A stretch of 8,360 nt of DNA from Bacteriovorax stolpii (lineage in GTDB: Bacteria > Bdellovibrionota > Bacteriovoracia > Bacteriovoracales > Bacteriovoracaceae): the NCBI GenBank assembly GCA_945862475.1, contig CAMAYW010000087.1:1-8360 (forward strand). Direction: 5' to 3'. The translations under genes and the position numbers were made by a program. This document shows, one piece after another, positions 1-6,815 of the stretch (its first letter is position 1; each line of letters starts with the position of its first letter). The notes under the pieces are model-generated. The model saw nothing but the letters and a program-made list of their open reading frames with translations. It searched no databases and was not told where the DNA came from.

Positions 1-75
1 TCAGACGTCAGATCGATGGACTGTTGGGTCATTGATGTTGAAGTTGCTGCTGACGGTACGAAAACTTTCGATTAA
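1..75 (+). CDS. C-terminal end of an unidentified plus-strand gene (partial)
   Basis: The first plus-strand frame is open from the window edge to a TAA at 73-75 and encodes about 24 residues ending WVIDVEVAADGTKTFD. This reads like the natural C-terminus of a soluble protein. The other two plus frames are less convincing: one stops by about base 36, and the other gives a leucine-rich peptide that runs on into gshB. The gene would be convergent with gshB, and the two stop codons share bases 72-75 (TTAA). Too little is present to name a family. The alternative is that this is non-coding flank, since 24 open codons can occur by chance. Confidence 0.4.
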   Translation, partial: SDVRSMDCWVIDVEVAADGTKTFD

Positions 76-1016
76 ATCATAAGATCAATGATAACGTCCG
101 CCAGATTTCTCTGGTGGGCGTAACTCACTTCAACTAAAAGTCCTGGGCACGTGATGTTCACTTCCTGAACCGAATCTCCGAGTATATCAAAGGCAATCCA
201 ATCAACACGATGATCGGATAATTCTTTAGCAATCGCTTCGCACTGAGATCTTGCTTTAGAAGTTAATGTCTCCGAATGAAAAGTCGCTCCTTGAGCTATA
301 TTGGAGAGGAACTCCCCTTTTTGTGGAGTCTTAAGAATCGTTCCTAGCTCCTGCCCTTTAAAGTATATAGAGCGTATTTCACCTTGTGAAACGGTCTCAA
401 TATAAGGCTGAACAACAACAGGACCACTAAGCTCCTTTACCTTAGATTCAAATCTCTTCTCCCATTCATTGAGACCAAGTTTTTCCACTCCTATTCCACT
501 ATAAAGATCAAGAGGCTTGAGGATAAGCGCCGTGGGTTGAGTTTTAAGTGAAAGAACGAAATCCTGAGCGAGCTTTAGACTTTGCCCAACAAAACTAGGA
601 GTTGCTCCGGGAGTCCTATAAGCAAATAGTTTCTCATTAAAATTCATGATACCGCGGGGATGATTCATGACCTTTATTCCGAGACTACATAAATGATCCA
701 GCATCCATAGGATCCGTAAATAACGTGAATCAAATGGTGGGTCTAGCCTCATGTGAACCACATCACTTTCGTTTAATTCAATCAGCTTTTCACCCGTCGT
801 CGAGAAACTTTCTAAGTAAATTTGATCTTTTTTAAGTGAACCACTAAAGGAGAAAACTTTAAGCTGTATCTTTCCATTATTATGAATCGCAAAATCATTT
901 TCAAAAAAAACATAGGTCTCAATCCCCCTCTTTTGCATTGCAAGTGCTAGCATAAGAGAAGAATCTTTTTTAATATTTAATTTAGAAAGAGGATCAATGA
1001 GAAGGAGCTGGCGCAT
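72..1016 (-). CDS. gshB: GshB-like glutathione synthetase (ATP-grasp ligase)
   Basis: This 314-aa protein has the length and motif order of bacterial glutathione synthetase, which joins gamma-glutamylcysteine to glycine with ATP in the cytoplasm. Visible landmarks are DPLSKLNIKKDSS at residues 8-20, R90-LDPPFD, N126/NEKLF near 127-131, the ATP-grasp strand ILKPLD at 165-170, the lid region around 229-245, and FDILGD...EVNIT at 276-289 with acidic and Asn metal ligands. The glycine-rich ATP loop (DLYSGIG) and the substrate lid (GEFLSNIAQGA) differ from the E. coli enzyme (recalled), so substrate specificity is less certain than fold. The ATG lies inside the upstream peptidase gene (23-base overlap) with an AGGT ribosome site at 1022-1025. 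No gshA is in the window. Confidence 0.85.
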   Translation of the reverse strand: MRQLLLIDPLSKLNIKKDSSLMLALAMQKRGIETYVFFENDFAIHNNGKIQLKVFSFSGSLKKDQIYLESFSTTGEKLIELNESDVVHMRLDPPFDSRYLRILWMLDHLCSLGIKVMNHPRGIMNFNEKLFAYRTPGATPSFVGQSLKLAQDFVLSLKTQPTALILKPLDLYSGIGVEKLGLNEWEKRFESKVKELSGPVVVQPYIETVSQGEIRSIYFKGQELGTILKTPQKGEFLSNIAQGATFHSETLTSKARSQCEAIAKELSDHRVDWIAFDILGDSVQEVNITCPGLLVEVSYAHQRNLADVIIDLMI

Positions 1017-2073
1017 CTGTTACCTGTAGTTTTGATCTTAGGTGATCTGTGAAAGACTGAAAGTTGGATTTTTTATTAAAACTTTTATATTCATTATTTA
1101 ACCAGAAAAGAAATTGCTTTAAGTCCAATTGAAGCTGGCCCTTGAGTTTCTGAAGAAAGTCCTGCTCTTCTTCATAAGTTAAAAATGCAGCAAACGCAGC
1201 TTGATTCCAATCTTCTTTGATTTCACATTCACTTTGAGGAAGATCAAGAGTCTGACAATAAGATCGTATATCAGGTAAAAAGACTTCCGTTACAAATCTG
1301 TTCGTGAGTTCATCCGCTTTTGAATCTGTGATGAAGACACCTAGTTTTGAAAATTCATCCTGGAGTATCCCAATTAATTCGACCACTCTTTTAGATAATA
1401 ACTCTTTTTTCTTTTCTATTTTTAAATAAGACTGAAGCTCCTCTCGTCCTTTAAAATATTCATAGAGAAGTTCCTTTCCAAAGAGATTCGCTAAATTTTC
1501 ATTCAGGTCAACCTCATCTTTAATAAAAAAGACCGTATGAAAAAGTTCGTGGAAAACGAGCTCCGCTAATTCAACATCATCATAGTGGAAGAATGAGGAA
1601 AGGATGCGATCTTCAAAATATCCAAGTGTAGAATAAGCATAGACGGGACGAATATAGGTCACGAGATTCTCGTCTTGATTTAAGTCCTTTGCAAATTCCT
1701 CAGCTGATTCTTTTTTAAAAAAACCTATGTAAGGAAAAGATCCCATGAAGGGAAACTTAAAATCGTGAGGCTTAATTTTTGTATGGGAACTCGCAATGAC
1801 TAAGTAGGTAACTGCTTTATCTGAAAGAATCGTTGTTTTAGAATAAATATCAGTGGATTTTTTTTCAAAATAAAAATAAAAGAATTTTTTGTACTCTTCA
1901 ACCAAGACTACTTTATTTTTCATTTCCTGGGTAATATTGGGATCGTTCAGAAACTCTTCGTTCCTTCTTCCGTTCCACTGGAGCTTCACTTGCTCAACTC
2001 CCTGCTCAGCAAGGTAACTCATCATACTGCAACTAGTGCTCAAAAACATAAGAATGATAAACCACTTACTCAT
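994..2073 (-). CDS. Putative zinc aminopeptidase lipoprotein (COG4324 / PF10023 type)
   Basis: A 359-aa protein that resembles the poorly studied 'putative aminopeptidase' family. It begins with a short hydrophobic signal ending LSTSC at residues 11-15. Cys15 is a plausible lipidation site, although Leu sits at -4 rather than the usual -3. Family landmarks are a KFPFMGSFPYIGFF-like segment near 106-119, VYAYSTLGYFEDRILS near 144-159, and the metal site HELFH at 175-179 followed by NEN at 191-193, where Glu192 is the likely third zinc ligand. It would act on the periplasmic side, anchored to a membrane; substrate unknown. The start has a good AGGGA ribosome site overlapping the stop of the preceding DUF454 gene (9-base gap). 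The 3' end overlaps gshB by 23 bases, suggesting coupling. Family call is firm, enzymatic role inferred. Confidence 0.82.
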   Translation of the reverse strand: MSKWFIILMFLSTSCSMMSYLAEQGVEQVKLQWNGRRNEEFLNDPNITQEMKNKVVLVEEYKKFFYFYFEKKSTDIYSKTTILSDKAVTYLVIASSHTKIKPHDFKFPFMGSFPYIGFFKKESAEEFAKDLNQDENLVTYIRPVYAYSTLGYFEDRILSSFFHYDDVELAELVFHELFHTVFFIKDEVDLNENLANLFGKELLYEYFKGREELQSYLKIEKKKELLSKRVVELIGILQDEFSKLGVFITDSKADELTNRFVTEVFLPDIRSYCQTLDLPQSECEIKEDWNQAAFAAFLTYEEEQDFLQKLKGQLQLDLKQFLFWLNNEYKSFNKKSNFQSFTDHLRSKLQVTDAPAPSH

Positions 2074-2082
2074 AACAAATCC

Positions 2083-2442
2083 CTACGCATGACTCTTTCT
2101 CGTCATAACAAATCCCGCGACTGAAACGAGAATCCCAGAAACAGTGTATTTTACAACACCAGGAATCGAATGATTTAGATGAATCAAGACCAGTGAAAGA
2201 GTGATCATTGAAACACATAGAACCTTCGCTCTCGTTCGAATGACTCTATTTTTTTGCCAGTCTCTAATCCCATCACCTGCAATAGGAAGATTTAGTATCC
2301 ATGCATGAAACTTTGGCGATGACTTAGAAAATAAGTAAGCAGCTAAGATAAGAAAAGGTGTTGTCGGTATGATGGGAAGAAAGGCCCCCACAATACCAAA
2401 CCCAAAATTTACCCAAGCAAAGACAAACAATACATGCTTCAC
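2083..2442 (-). CDS. DUF454 (YbaN family) inner-membrane protein
   Basis: A 119-aa small membrane protein. The signature of DUF454/YbaN is clear: GAFLPIIPTTPFLILAAYLF at residues 19-38, then S-P-K-FHAW and the P-I-AGDGIRDW stretch at 53-62, followed by two C-terminal hydrophobic segments near 74-89 and 95-112. E. coli YbaN is of similar size, and its biochemical function is not established. The start is GTG at 2440-2442, forced by an in-frame stop just upstream (2449-2451) and overlapping the miaB stop as GTGA. No strong Shine-Dalgarno sequence precedes it, so translation probably depends on ribosomes finishing miaB. It is followed after 9 bases by the peptidase lipoprotein gene. Confidence 0.85.
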   Translation of the reverse strand: MKHVLFVFAWVNFGFGIVGAFLPIIPTTPFLILAAYLFSKSSPKFHAWILNLPIAGDGIRDWQKNRVIRTRAKVLCVSMITLSLVLIHLNHSIPGVVKYTVSGILVSVAGFVMTRKSHA

Positions 2443-3857
2443 GAGAGTTTACCGAGGTCCCTTATGATTTTCCCTTGAGTCGATAAAGCAGTTGCCGATG
2501 TAATTTCAACATCAACCCAATGCCACTGATAATCACTCTCAGGGGTTTCAGGCTCAAAATGAACGAGTCGATAGCAAGACGTCCGCCCGGTCCACTTAGT
2601 GACTCCCTTAGAAAGTCCCTTTTCTTCAACCAGCACTCTGTAGGTTTTACCAATCATGCCCTGACGAATATTGGCCTGAATTTTTAATTGCTTCTCTTGA
2701 ATTTCCCTTAGACGTCTTCCCCGAATGTCGTCATTTAAAACATCATTCATTCTGGCGGCTTTTGTTCCTTTACGAGCAGAAAATGAATAAGCATAGATGA
2801 AATCGAACTGAGCCTCATCTAAAAGCTTCATCGTGGCCTCGTGCTCCTCTTCTGTTTCGTTGGGAAAACCAGCAATGATATCGGTGGAAATGATCATTTC
2901 AGGATTGGCGGCCCTCATCTTTCTGATGAGTTCAAGATAATGCTCGATAGTATATTCTCTTAGCATTCTTTGAAGAACCGTATTGGACCCTGACTGAACT
3001 GGAAGATGCAAATGATTAGCTAGCTTTTTGGCATTCCTATGGGCATCCACGAGATCGTCTGTCACATCATATGGGTGAGAAGTGGTATAACGAAGTCGCA
3101 CAAGTCCATCGATCTTTTCTAATTCCATGATTAATTGGGCCAGAGACTCTCCATTATCTTTTCCGTAGGAATTCACATTTTGACCTAGAAGCATGACTTC
3201 TTGGACGCCTGAAAATTCAACAAGTCGCTTAACATCTTTCACGACTTCATCTAAGCGGCGACTCTTTTCTCTTCCACGAGTAAAGGGGACGATACAATAG
3301 GAGCAGAATTTATCGCAGCCTTTAATAATATTCACAAAGGCCATTGGAGAGCCATGAGTAATCTTTGTTTCTATCGAATAATTATCTGAGCGGTCCCAGG
3401 AAGTGACAGCAAATTTTTTCTCACCTGCATAGGCGCGATAAACCATCTCACCGATGTTATCAACCACATCCGTTCCAAAGGCAAAATCAAGTTGCTTATA
3501 TTTTGAAATGAGATCTTTTCCCTCGGTCTGAGCGATACAACCTCCGGCAGCAACGATGACATTTTTCTTGAGGCCCGTTTCTGGATCGACTTCTGGGTTT
3601 GTTTTTAATTTTTTCGTTTCGCCTAAATGCGAGTAGAACTTCTGGTTCGCCAAATCTCTAACTGCACACGTGTTAAAGATCACAAGATCAGCTTCAGACT
3701 GTTCCTCAGTTTTACTAAAATTCAAACCAGAAAGATGAGACATGATTCTTTCACTGTCATGATAGTTCATCTGACAGCCATAAGTTTTCATCCAAACTTT
3801 ACGTGGGGGAAATTCGATCTCGCCAACTTTCACAGAAGTCGTATTGGTATTTTCCAT
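2439..3857 (-). CDS. miaB: tRNA-2-methylthio-N6-dimethylallyladenosine synthase MiaB
   Basis: This 472-aa protein is a radical-SAM methylthiotransferase that converts i6A37 to ms2i6A37 in tRNAs reading UNN codons. Three domains are visible. An N-terminal UPF0004 domain carries the auxiliary-cluster cysteines Cys28 (KTYGCQMN), Cys64 (FNTCAVR) and Cys107 (AAGGC). The radical-SAM core has the CxxxCxxC motif Cys181-Cys185-Cys188 followed by IVPFTRGREKSR. A C-terminal TRAM domain covers roughly 400-472. The CAVR and FTRGRE motifs favour MiaB over MtaB or RimO. The ATG at 3857 has a GAGGGA ribosome site at 3861-3866. It is the first gene of a likely miaB-DUF454-peptidase-gshB unit and ends overlapping the next start by 4 bases. 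No miaA is present. Confidence 0.96.
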   Translation of the reverse strand: MENTNTTSVKVGEIEFPPRKVWMKTYGCQMNYHDSERIMSHLSGLNFSKTEEQSEADLVIFNTCAVRDLANQKFYSHLGETKKLKTNPEVDPETGLKKNVIVAAGGCIAQTEGKDLISKYKQLDFAFGTDVVDNIGEMVYRAYAGEKKFAVTSWDRSDNYSIETKITHGSPMAFVNIIKGCDKFCSYCIVPFTRGREKSRRLDEVVKDVKRLVEFSGVQEVMLLGQNVNSYGKDNGESLAQLIMELEKIDGLVRLRYTTSHPYDVTDDLVDAHRNAKKLANHLHLPVQSGSNTVLQRMLREYTIEHYLELIRKMRAANPEMIISTDIIAGFPNETEEEHEATMKLLDEAQFDFIYAYSFSARKGTKAARMNDVLNDDIRGRRLREIQEKQLKIQANIRQGMIGKTYRVLVEEKGLSKGVTKWTGRTSCYRLVHFEPETPESDYQWHWVDVEITSATALSTQGKIIRDLGKLS

Positions 3858-3860
3858 AGG

Positions 3861-3866
3861 TCCCTC
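3861..3866 (-). promoter_or_regulatory. Ribosome binding site of miaB
   Basis: GAGGGA on the minus strand, three bases before the miaB ATG (four bases after the GAGGG core). It supports the start at 3857 and is the only strong signal I could identify in the 93-base gap upstream of miaB. Confidence 0.6.
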
Positions 3867-3879
3867 AAAACATTAGTTA

Positions 3880-3954
3880 TTAAGTCTAAGACTGGGGGTG
3901 AATATTTTGATGCAATTTAGCAATGGAAGAAACCTAAGTAAAGTTGAGACTTAA
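3880..3954. repeat. Inverted repeat in the CPBP-miaB gap
   Basis: TTAAGTCT at 3880-3887 is matched by its exact reverse complement AGACTTAA at 3947-3954, with 59 bases between. A further short palindrome, AGTCT-A-AGACT, lies at 3883-3893, so the pentamer occurs three times in the gap. The arms are short and AT-rich and one overlaps the CPBP stop codon. There is no adjoining T-tract on the minus strand to make a classical terminator. It could be an operator or transcript fold, or chance. I saw no convincing sigma70-type promoter in this gap. Confidence 0.25.
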
Positions 3955-4553
3955 ATGATATCTAGCTGCAGGGCAATATAAAAAGTCAGGTTAAAAAGAA
4001 AGTGGATAACAATTGGTGCAATCACAGAGTGAAACCTGAGCATTGCCTGGCCACAGATAAGCCCTAAGACAAAAGTATAGAAGACTTGGAATCCTATAAA
4101 AGGCACATAATCTACAGGTAGGACCTTGAGGCCCACAAGATGCGAGAATGCAAAAATAGAGGCAACGAGCATACTGGTGACGTACTTACCACCAACTTGG
4201 GTCACCAGAAATCTTTGAAATGTTTGTCTAAATACAAGTTCCTCAAGGATAGGAGCAAAGATAAGAAGATGCCACTCTAAACCAGAAACAAGTCTAAACG
4301 GAGTTTCTATATCTAAATACCAAATAGCAAAGATAGAAGAGACGGCAAGTAACAGACCTTCGGCTATTGCTTTTAATCCTTGTTTATTGATCTGCCATTT
4401 AAACAACCAAGGAAGTCTGAAGAAAAAAGATACACCTAAGGCAAAAAGCAGATCAAAAATATAAGAAAAAGAAATCATTGATGGAAGCTTATGCCAAGGC
4501 AAGCCCCAAGAAAAAGCGAAGTAAATACTGACTAATAAGAAAAATCCGATCAA
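3951..4553 (-). CDS. CPBP (CAAX-like) intramembrane metalloprotease
   Basis: A 200-aa strongly hydrophobic protein with the three conserved motifs of the CPBP/ABI (PF02517) family: EELVFR with Glu104, Glu105 and Arg109; F-AFS-H with Phe134 and His138; and HFLFN with His184 and Asn188. These residues form the metal site of Rce1-type proteases within the membrane. Bacterial substrates are mostly unknown; family members are tied to peptide or bacteriocin maturation, immunity and envelope regulation. The start is TTG at 4551-4553, overlapping the upstream stop as TTGA. It is supported by a strong GGAGAG ribosome site five bases away and an in-frame stop not far upstream. A later ATG (residue 26) would cut the first membrane segment. 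Last gene of the upstream operon. Confidence 0.88.
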   Translation of the reverse strand: MIGFFLLVSIYFAFSWGLPWHKLPSMISFSYIFDLLFALGVSFFFRLPWLFKWQINKQGLKAIAEGLLLAVSSIFAIWYLDIETPFRLVSGLEWHLLIFAPILEELVFRQTFQRFLVTQVGGKYVTSMLVASIFAFSHLVGLKVLPVDYVPFIGFQVFYTFVLGLICGQAMLRFHSVIAPIVIHFLFNLTFYIALQLDII

Positions 4554-5263
4554 GAGATCTCTCCAGCTATTGCTAAATCCAACATCAACTTAGTTATTTC
4601 ATCATAGAATTGTGGTTTTGTAACTTTGATTATTTGCTGAAATGTTGGCGTCTTCGACTTTCCATGGCCTAAATCCTTGTCGTTAAAGACAACAATCTGG
4701 AGGCTCTGATCAGGTCTAAGATAGTAAAAAATATCGAGATTAAACGCTATCACTCTTAAAACCTCTTCTCCACCTTCGGGCACAATTCCTGAAAAGAAAG
4801 CTCCTGTGAGGATAAGATCTTTATCCTTTTTCATTCCCTCTAAGGCCAACTTTAAGGTTCCAAAACTGACTTGTATCCATTGCAAGGCCTTCGCCTCATT
4901 TTGAAAATCCAAAGTCGTTGCTCCAGAAACAGGGGCTAGCATGAATTCTCTATTTTTTTCTAAGCTATATTTAATGGTCGAATGAAGTGAGAGGTTCATT
5001 AAACTTTTTAAATCCTCATCTTGAGCATTTATTATCTTCTTAGTTATTAATTTTTCTTTTTCAAAGAAAAATATTTCTTCTTTTTTACTTTTTTTCCAAG
5101 AAATCAAGCTTGATTTCGCACCCTGAATTTCAACAGTCCACTGCCTCTCTTGTGGAGAACCTAAATCAAAATTCCATGTCACAACTCTCCAGTGACTTCC
5201 TATAGGAGTTAATTCCAAGAATAATTCTTTTGGTTTTTTTCCGAAAAAATTCCAGAGATTCAT
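4550..5263 (-). CDS. Uncharacterised 237-aa cytoplasmic protein
   Basis: I do not recognise a family. The 237-aa product has no signal peptide and no membrane segment, so it is probably cytosolic. The N-terminal half is rich in Lys and Glu with alternating beta-like stretches (LFLELTPIG near 14-22, WRVVTWNF near 25-32) and a very basic and acidic patch at 57-76. The C-terminal half has hydrophobic strands (LILTGAFFSGIVP 150-162, VLRVIAFNLDIFYYL 168-182, LQIVVFND 188-195) and ends in an amphipathic helix near 218-235. It is certainly coding in context. Its ATG overlaps the GNAT stop as ATGA with an AGGGA site upstream, and its TGA overlaps the CPBP TTG start. It may be a partner or substrate-side factor of its neighbours, but no function can be assigned. 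Confidence 0.8.
   Translation of the reverse strand: MNLWNFFGKKPKELFLELTPIGSHWRVVTWNFDLGSPQERQWTVEIQGAKSSLISWKKSKKEEIFFFEKEKLITKKIINAQDEDLKSLMNLSLHSTIKYSLEKNREFMLAPVSGATTLDFQNEAKALQWIQVSFGTLKLALEGMKKDKDLILTGAFFSGIVPEGGEEVLRVIAFNLDIFYYLRPDQSLQIVVFNDKDLGHGKSKTPTFQQIIKVTKPQFYDEITKLMLDLAIAGEIS
4559..4564 (-). promoter_or_regulatory. Ribosome binding site selecting a TTG start for the CPBP gene
   Basis: GGAGAG on the minus strand, five bases upstream of TTG at 4553-4551. It lies within the 3' end of the preceding gene and decides the unusual TTG start. Confidence 0.65.
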
Positions 5264-5709
5264 ATGATGATTTTCCCTAAACTGTACTCATGGTATCCGG
5301 GAGCTTCATGATCAGGATGATATCCTTCGATTGTATATCCCTGTTTTAATTTGATTGAAATCATAGCGTGGTTAAAGTGATAGATCGTCGTCATGACTTT
5401 CTTGATCCCTAGTCTTTTGCATTCCTGTTCAATTTCATTTGAAAGAACTTTACCAAGACTTTTTCCTTGGAATTCATCAAAAATAGTCGTTTTGACAGTC
5501 TCTGCAAGAGTGGGTGTCTTAAAGGCAATTCCTGAAATCCCTATTTGCTGCTTTTCATGAAAAGCTCTGTAATATTTTACTCCACCGGCCATTATCTTCT
5601 CAACCGTAGGTGGCCATGGAGATTTTTGGTAGTATTTTTGAATAATGGAATAAATCTCTTCAGCCTCAGCTCTGTTTTGTAAATGATAGGGAACGAGTTC
5701 AATTTTCAT
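5260..5709 (-). CDS. GNAT-family N-acetyltransferase
   Basis: A 149-aa single-domain GCN5-related acetyltransferase, which transfers acetyl from acetyl-CoA to an amine of unknown substrate. The acetyl-CoA loop is visible in motif A (about 72-100): FQGKSLGKVL, with Gln81-Gly82-Lys83-Ser84-Leu85-Gly86. It is followed by motif B-like N113-HAMISIKLKQGY and a C-terminal strand. The preceding TIFDEF strand and GISGIAF strand complete the fold. I chose ATG 5709-5707 rather than an upstream in-frame start at 5748. The shorter start overlaps the LOG stop as ATGA and has an AGGA ribosome site nine bases away, and the extra 13 residues would fall outside the fold. The C-terminus EYSLGK is typical of the family. 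Confidence 0.85.
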   Translation of the reverse strand: MKIELVPYHLQNRAEAEEIYSIIQKYYQKSPWPPTVEKIMAGGVKYYRAFHEKQQIGISGIAFKTPTLAETVKTTIFDEFQGKSLGKVLSNEIEQECKRLGIKKVMTTIYHFNHAMISIKLKQGYTIEGYHPDHEAPGYHEYSLGKIII

Positions 5710-6248
5710 TTTAAATTTTCCTGAAAATAAGACCAAATGGATTCCCACTTTTCGGAATCAAATAGAAGGGATCGATCTTGGGATTTGATTAAGCCTCTGT
5801 CTACAGCATGATCTAGAAATGAGAGCAGGTGATCAAAATAATGATTTATATTTAAGATCGCGATTGGCTTCTGATGAATCCCAAGTTGTTTCCAAGTAAG
5901 AATTTCAAATAACTCATCTAAGGTTCCCATTCCTCCCGGAAAAATGAGGAAAGCATCTGAGAGATCATACATCATCTTTTTTCTATCATGCATATCTTTC
6001 ACAACATGAAGCTGACTCAAACCACCATGTGCAATTTCTTTTTTCATTAATTGTCGTGGAATAACTCCTGTCACTTTTCCACCTTTATTAATCAATTCGG
6101 TTGCAAGTGAACCCATGATGCCAATACCTGCTCCTCCATAAATGAGCTCAATATCATTGGCAGAAAAAAACGACATGAGAGACTTTATTTCAAGTTCCAC
6201 TTTGGGATCTAGACTTGCACTCGCTCCACAAAAAATACAAATCTTCAT
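5706..6248 (-). CDS. LOG-family (TIGR00730) nucleotide 5'-monophosphate phosphoribohydrolase
   Basis: A 180-aa Rossmann-fold protein of the LOG/YvdD type. Members release the base from (cytokinin) nucleoside 5'-monophosphates such as AMP; in bacteria they probably act in nucleotide turnover. Family marks are IFCGAS at 5-10, the glycine-rich GGAGIGIMG at 38-46, the MHDRKK segment with Arg89, and the catalytic PGGMGTLDE at 104-112. Length is normal for the family. The start is ATG 6248-6246: it begins directly at the first beta strand (MKICIFCGAS), overlaps the yciB stop as ATGA and has a GGAG site eight bases away. An upstream in-frame ATG at 6347 would add 33 residues that only mirror the yciB gene in another frame. 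Name by family, substrate not provable here. Confidence 0.93.
   Translation of the reverse strand: MKICIFCGASASLDPKVELEIKSLMSFFSANDIELIYGGAGIGIMGSLATELINKGGKVTGVIPRQLMKKEIAHGGLSQLHVVKDMHDRKKMMYDLSDAFLIFPGGMGTLDELFEILTWKQLGIHQKPIAILNINHYFDHLLSFLDHAVDRGLIKSQDRSLLFDSEKWESIWSYFQENLK
5717..5722 (-). promoter_or_regulatory. Ribosome binding site of the GNAT gene
   Basis: AGGAAA on the minus strand, with AGGA nine bases before the ATG at 5709. It lies in the last codons of the LOG gene and supports the shorter GNAT start. Confidence 0.55.
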
Positions 6249-6805
6249 CTCATTTTTCTCCGTAAGAGCCACTGAATATAGATCATCTCTAAAACCATAA
6301 ATCCACCGAAAGCAAAATAAAAGCCACCGGTTTTCCAAAATAACCACTGAGCGGTAGATCCACTAAGGGCAATCCAGGCCATAAATAGAGCAAAGACTAA
6401 TAAAAATAAACAAAGGTGCCACTCCATCGCTTTGTAGATATCTTCTGGAAGAGGAGGTTTTTGTTTCATGTCTTTAAGCATTTCAAGCATGAGTGATTGA
6501 TTTTTAATTTTCTTAACGATGAGGAAGATTGAAATCGCCACCCCGGTAAAAGTCGGTTGCAACTTAAAGAAAAGCCCTTCTTTGGCAAGAAGAGAAATAC
6601 CACCAAGAATAACAATTAGGGATAAATTTAATTTTGAAAGTGTATGAACATGACCAGAAAACTTTTTTTCTATCAACATCTCAACGACACCCAGAAAGAT
6701 CCCGCCCACAAGAGCAACTTCGAGTGTGTAGTAAGTCTCTAAATACCAAGAGGCAACTGCTGGAAGAAAAGAGAGTAAAAAATAAGGTTTAGAGGCATTA
6801 TTCAT
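6245..6805 (-). CDS. yciB: YciB / IspZ-like septation-family inner-membrane protein
   Basis: A 186-aa polytopic membrane protein. Its hydrophobicity pattern and motifs match the YciB/IspZ (intracellular septation protein A) family. The N-terminus has FLPAVASWYL and a TYYTLEVALVGG-type segment, then a VILGGISLL segment, F-K-LQPT, a soluble loop with NQSLMLEMLKDMKQKPPLP, then EWHLCLFLLVFALFMAWIA and a final W-K-GGFYFAFGGF membrane helix before a basic C-terminus. Members influence cell envelope and division processes and osmotic tolerance; exact action is unclear. The start is ATG 6805. A TTG two codons earlier (6811) is possible, and neither has a strong ribosome site. It begins ten bases after the WYL gene stop, so coupling is likely. 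Confidence 0.75.
   Translation of the reverse strand: MNNASKPYFLLSFLPAVASWYLETYYTLEVALVGGIFLGVVEMLIEKKFSGHVHTLSKLNLSLIVILGGISLLAKEGLFFKLQPTFTGVAISIFLIVKKIKNQSLMLEMLKDMKQKPPLPEDIYKAMEWHLCLFLLVFALFMAWIALSGSTAQWLFWKTGGFYFAFGGFMVLEMIYIQWLLRRKMR
6257..6262 (-). promoter_or_regulatory. Ribosome binding site of the LOG gene
   Basis: CGGAGA on the minus strand, eight bases before the ATG at 6248. It lies within the yciB 3' end and fixes the start of the LOG gene. Confidence 0.6.
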
Positions 6806-6815
6806 GCCCAAAATC

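Noticed and set aside
2462..2653. 63-codon minus-strand frame inside miaB
   Set aside because: Out-of-frame shadow of the MiaB TRAM region; no ribosome site or protein-like pattern.
3371..3562. 63-codon minus-strand frame inside miaB
   Set aside because: Out-of-frame shadow of the MiaB N-terminal domain, which is unmistakably coding in its own frame.
3627..3920. 97-codon plus-strand open frame opposite the miaB 5' end
   Set aside because: It lies antisense to the conserved N-terminal domain of miaB, has no family resemblance, and its reading is explained by the miaB codons on the other strand.
3858..3950. Sigma70-type promoter for miaB
   Set aside because: Candidate -35/-10 pairs on the minus strand match the consensus poorly or have wrong spacing, so none was annotated.
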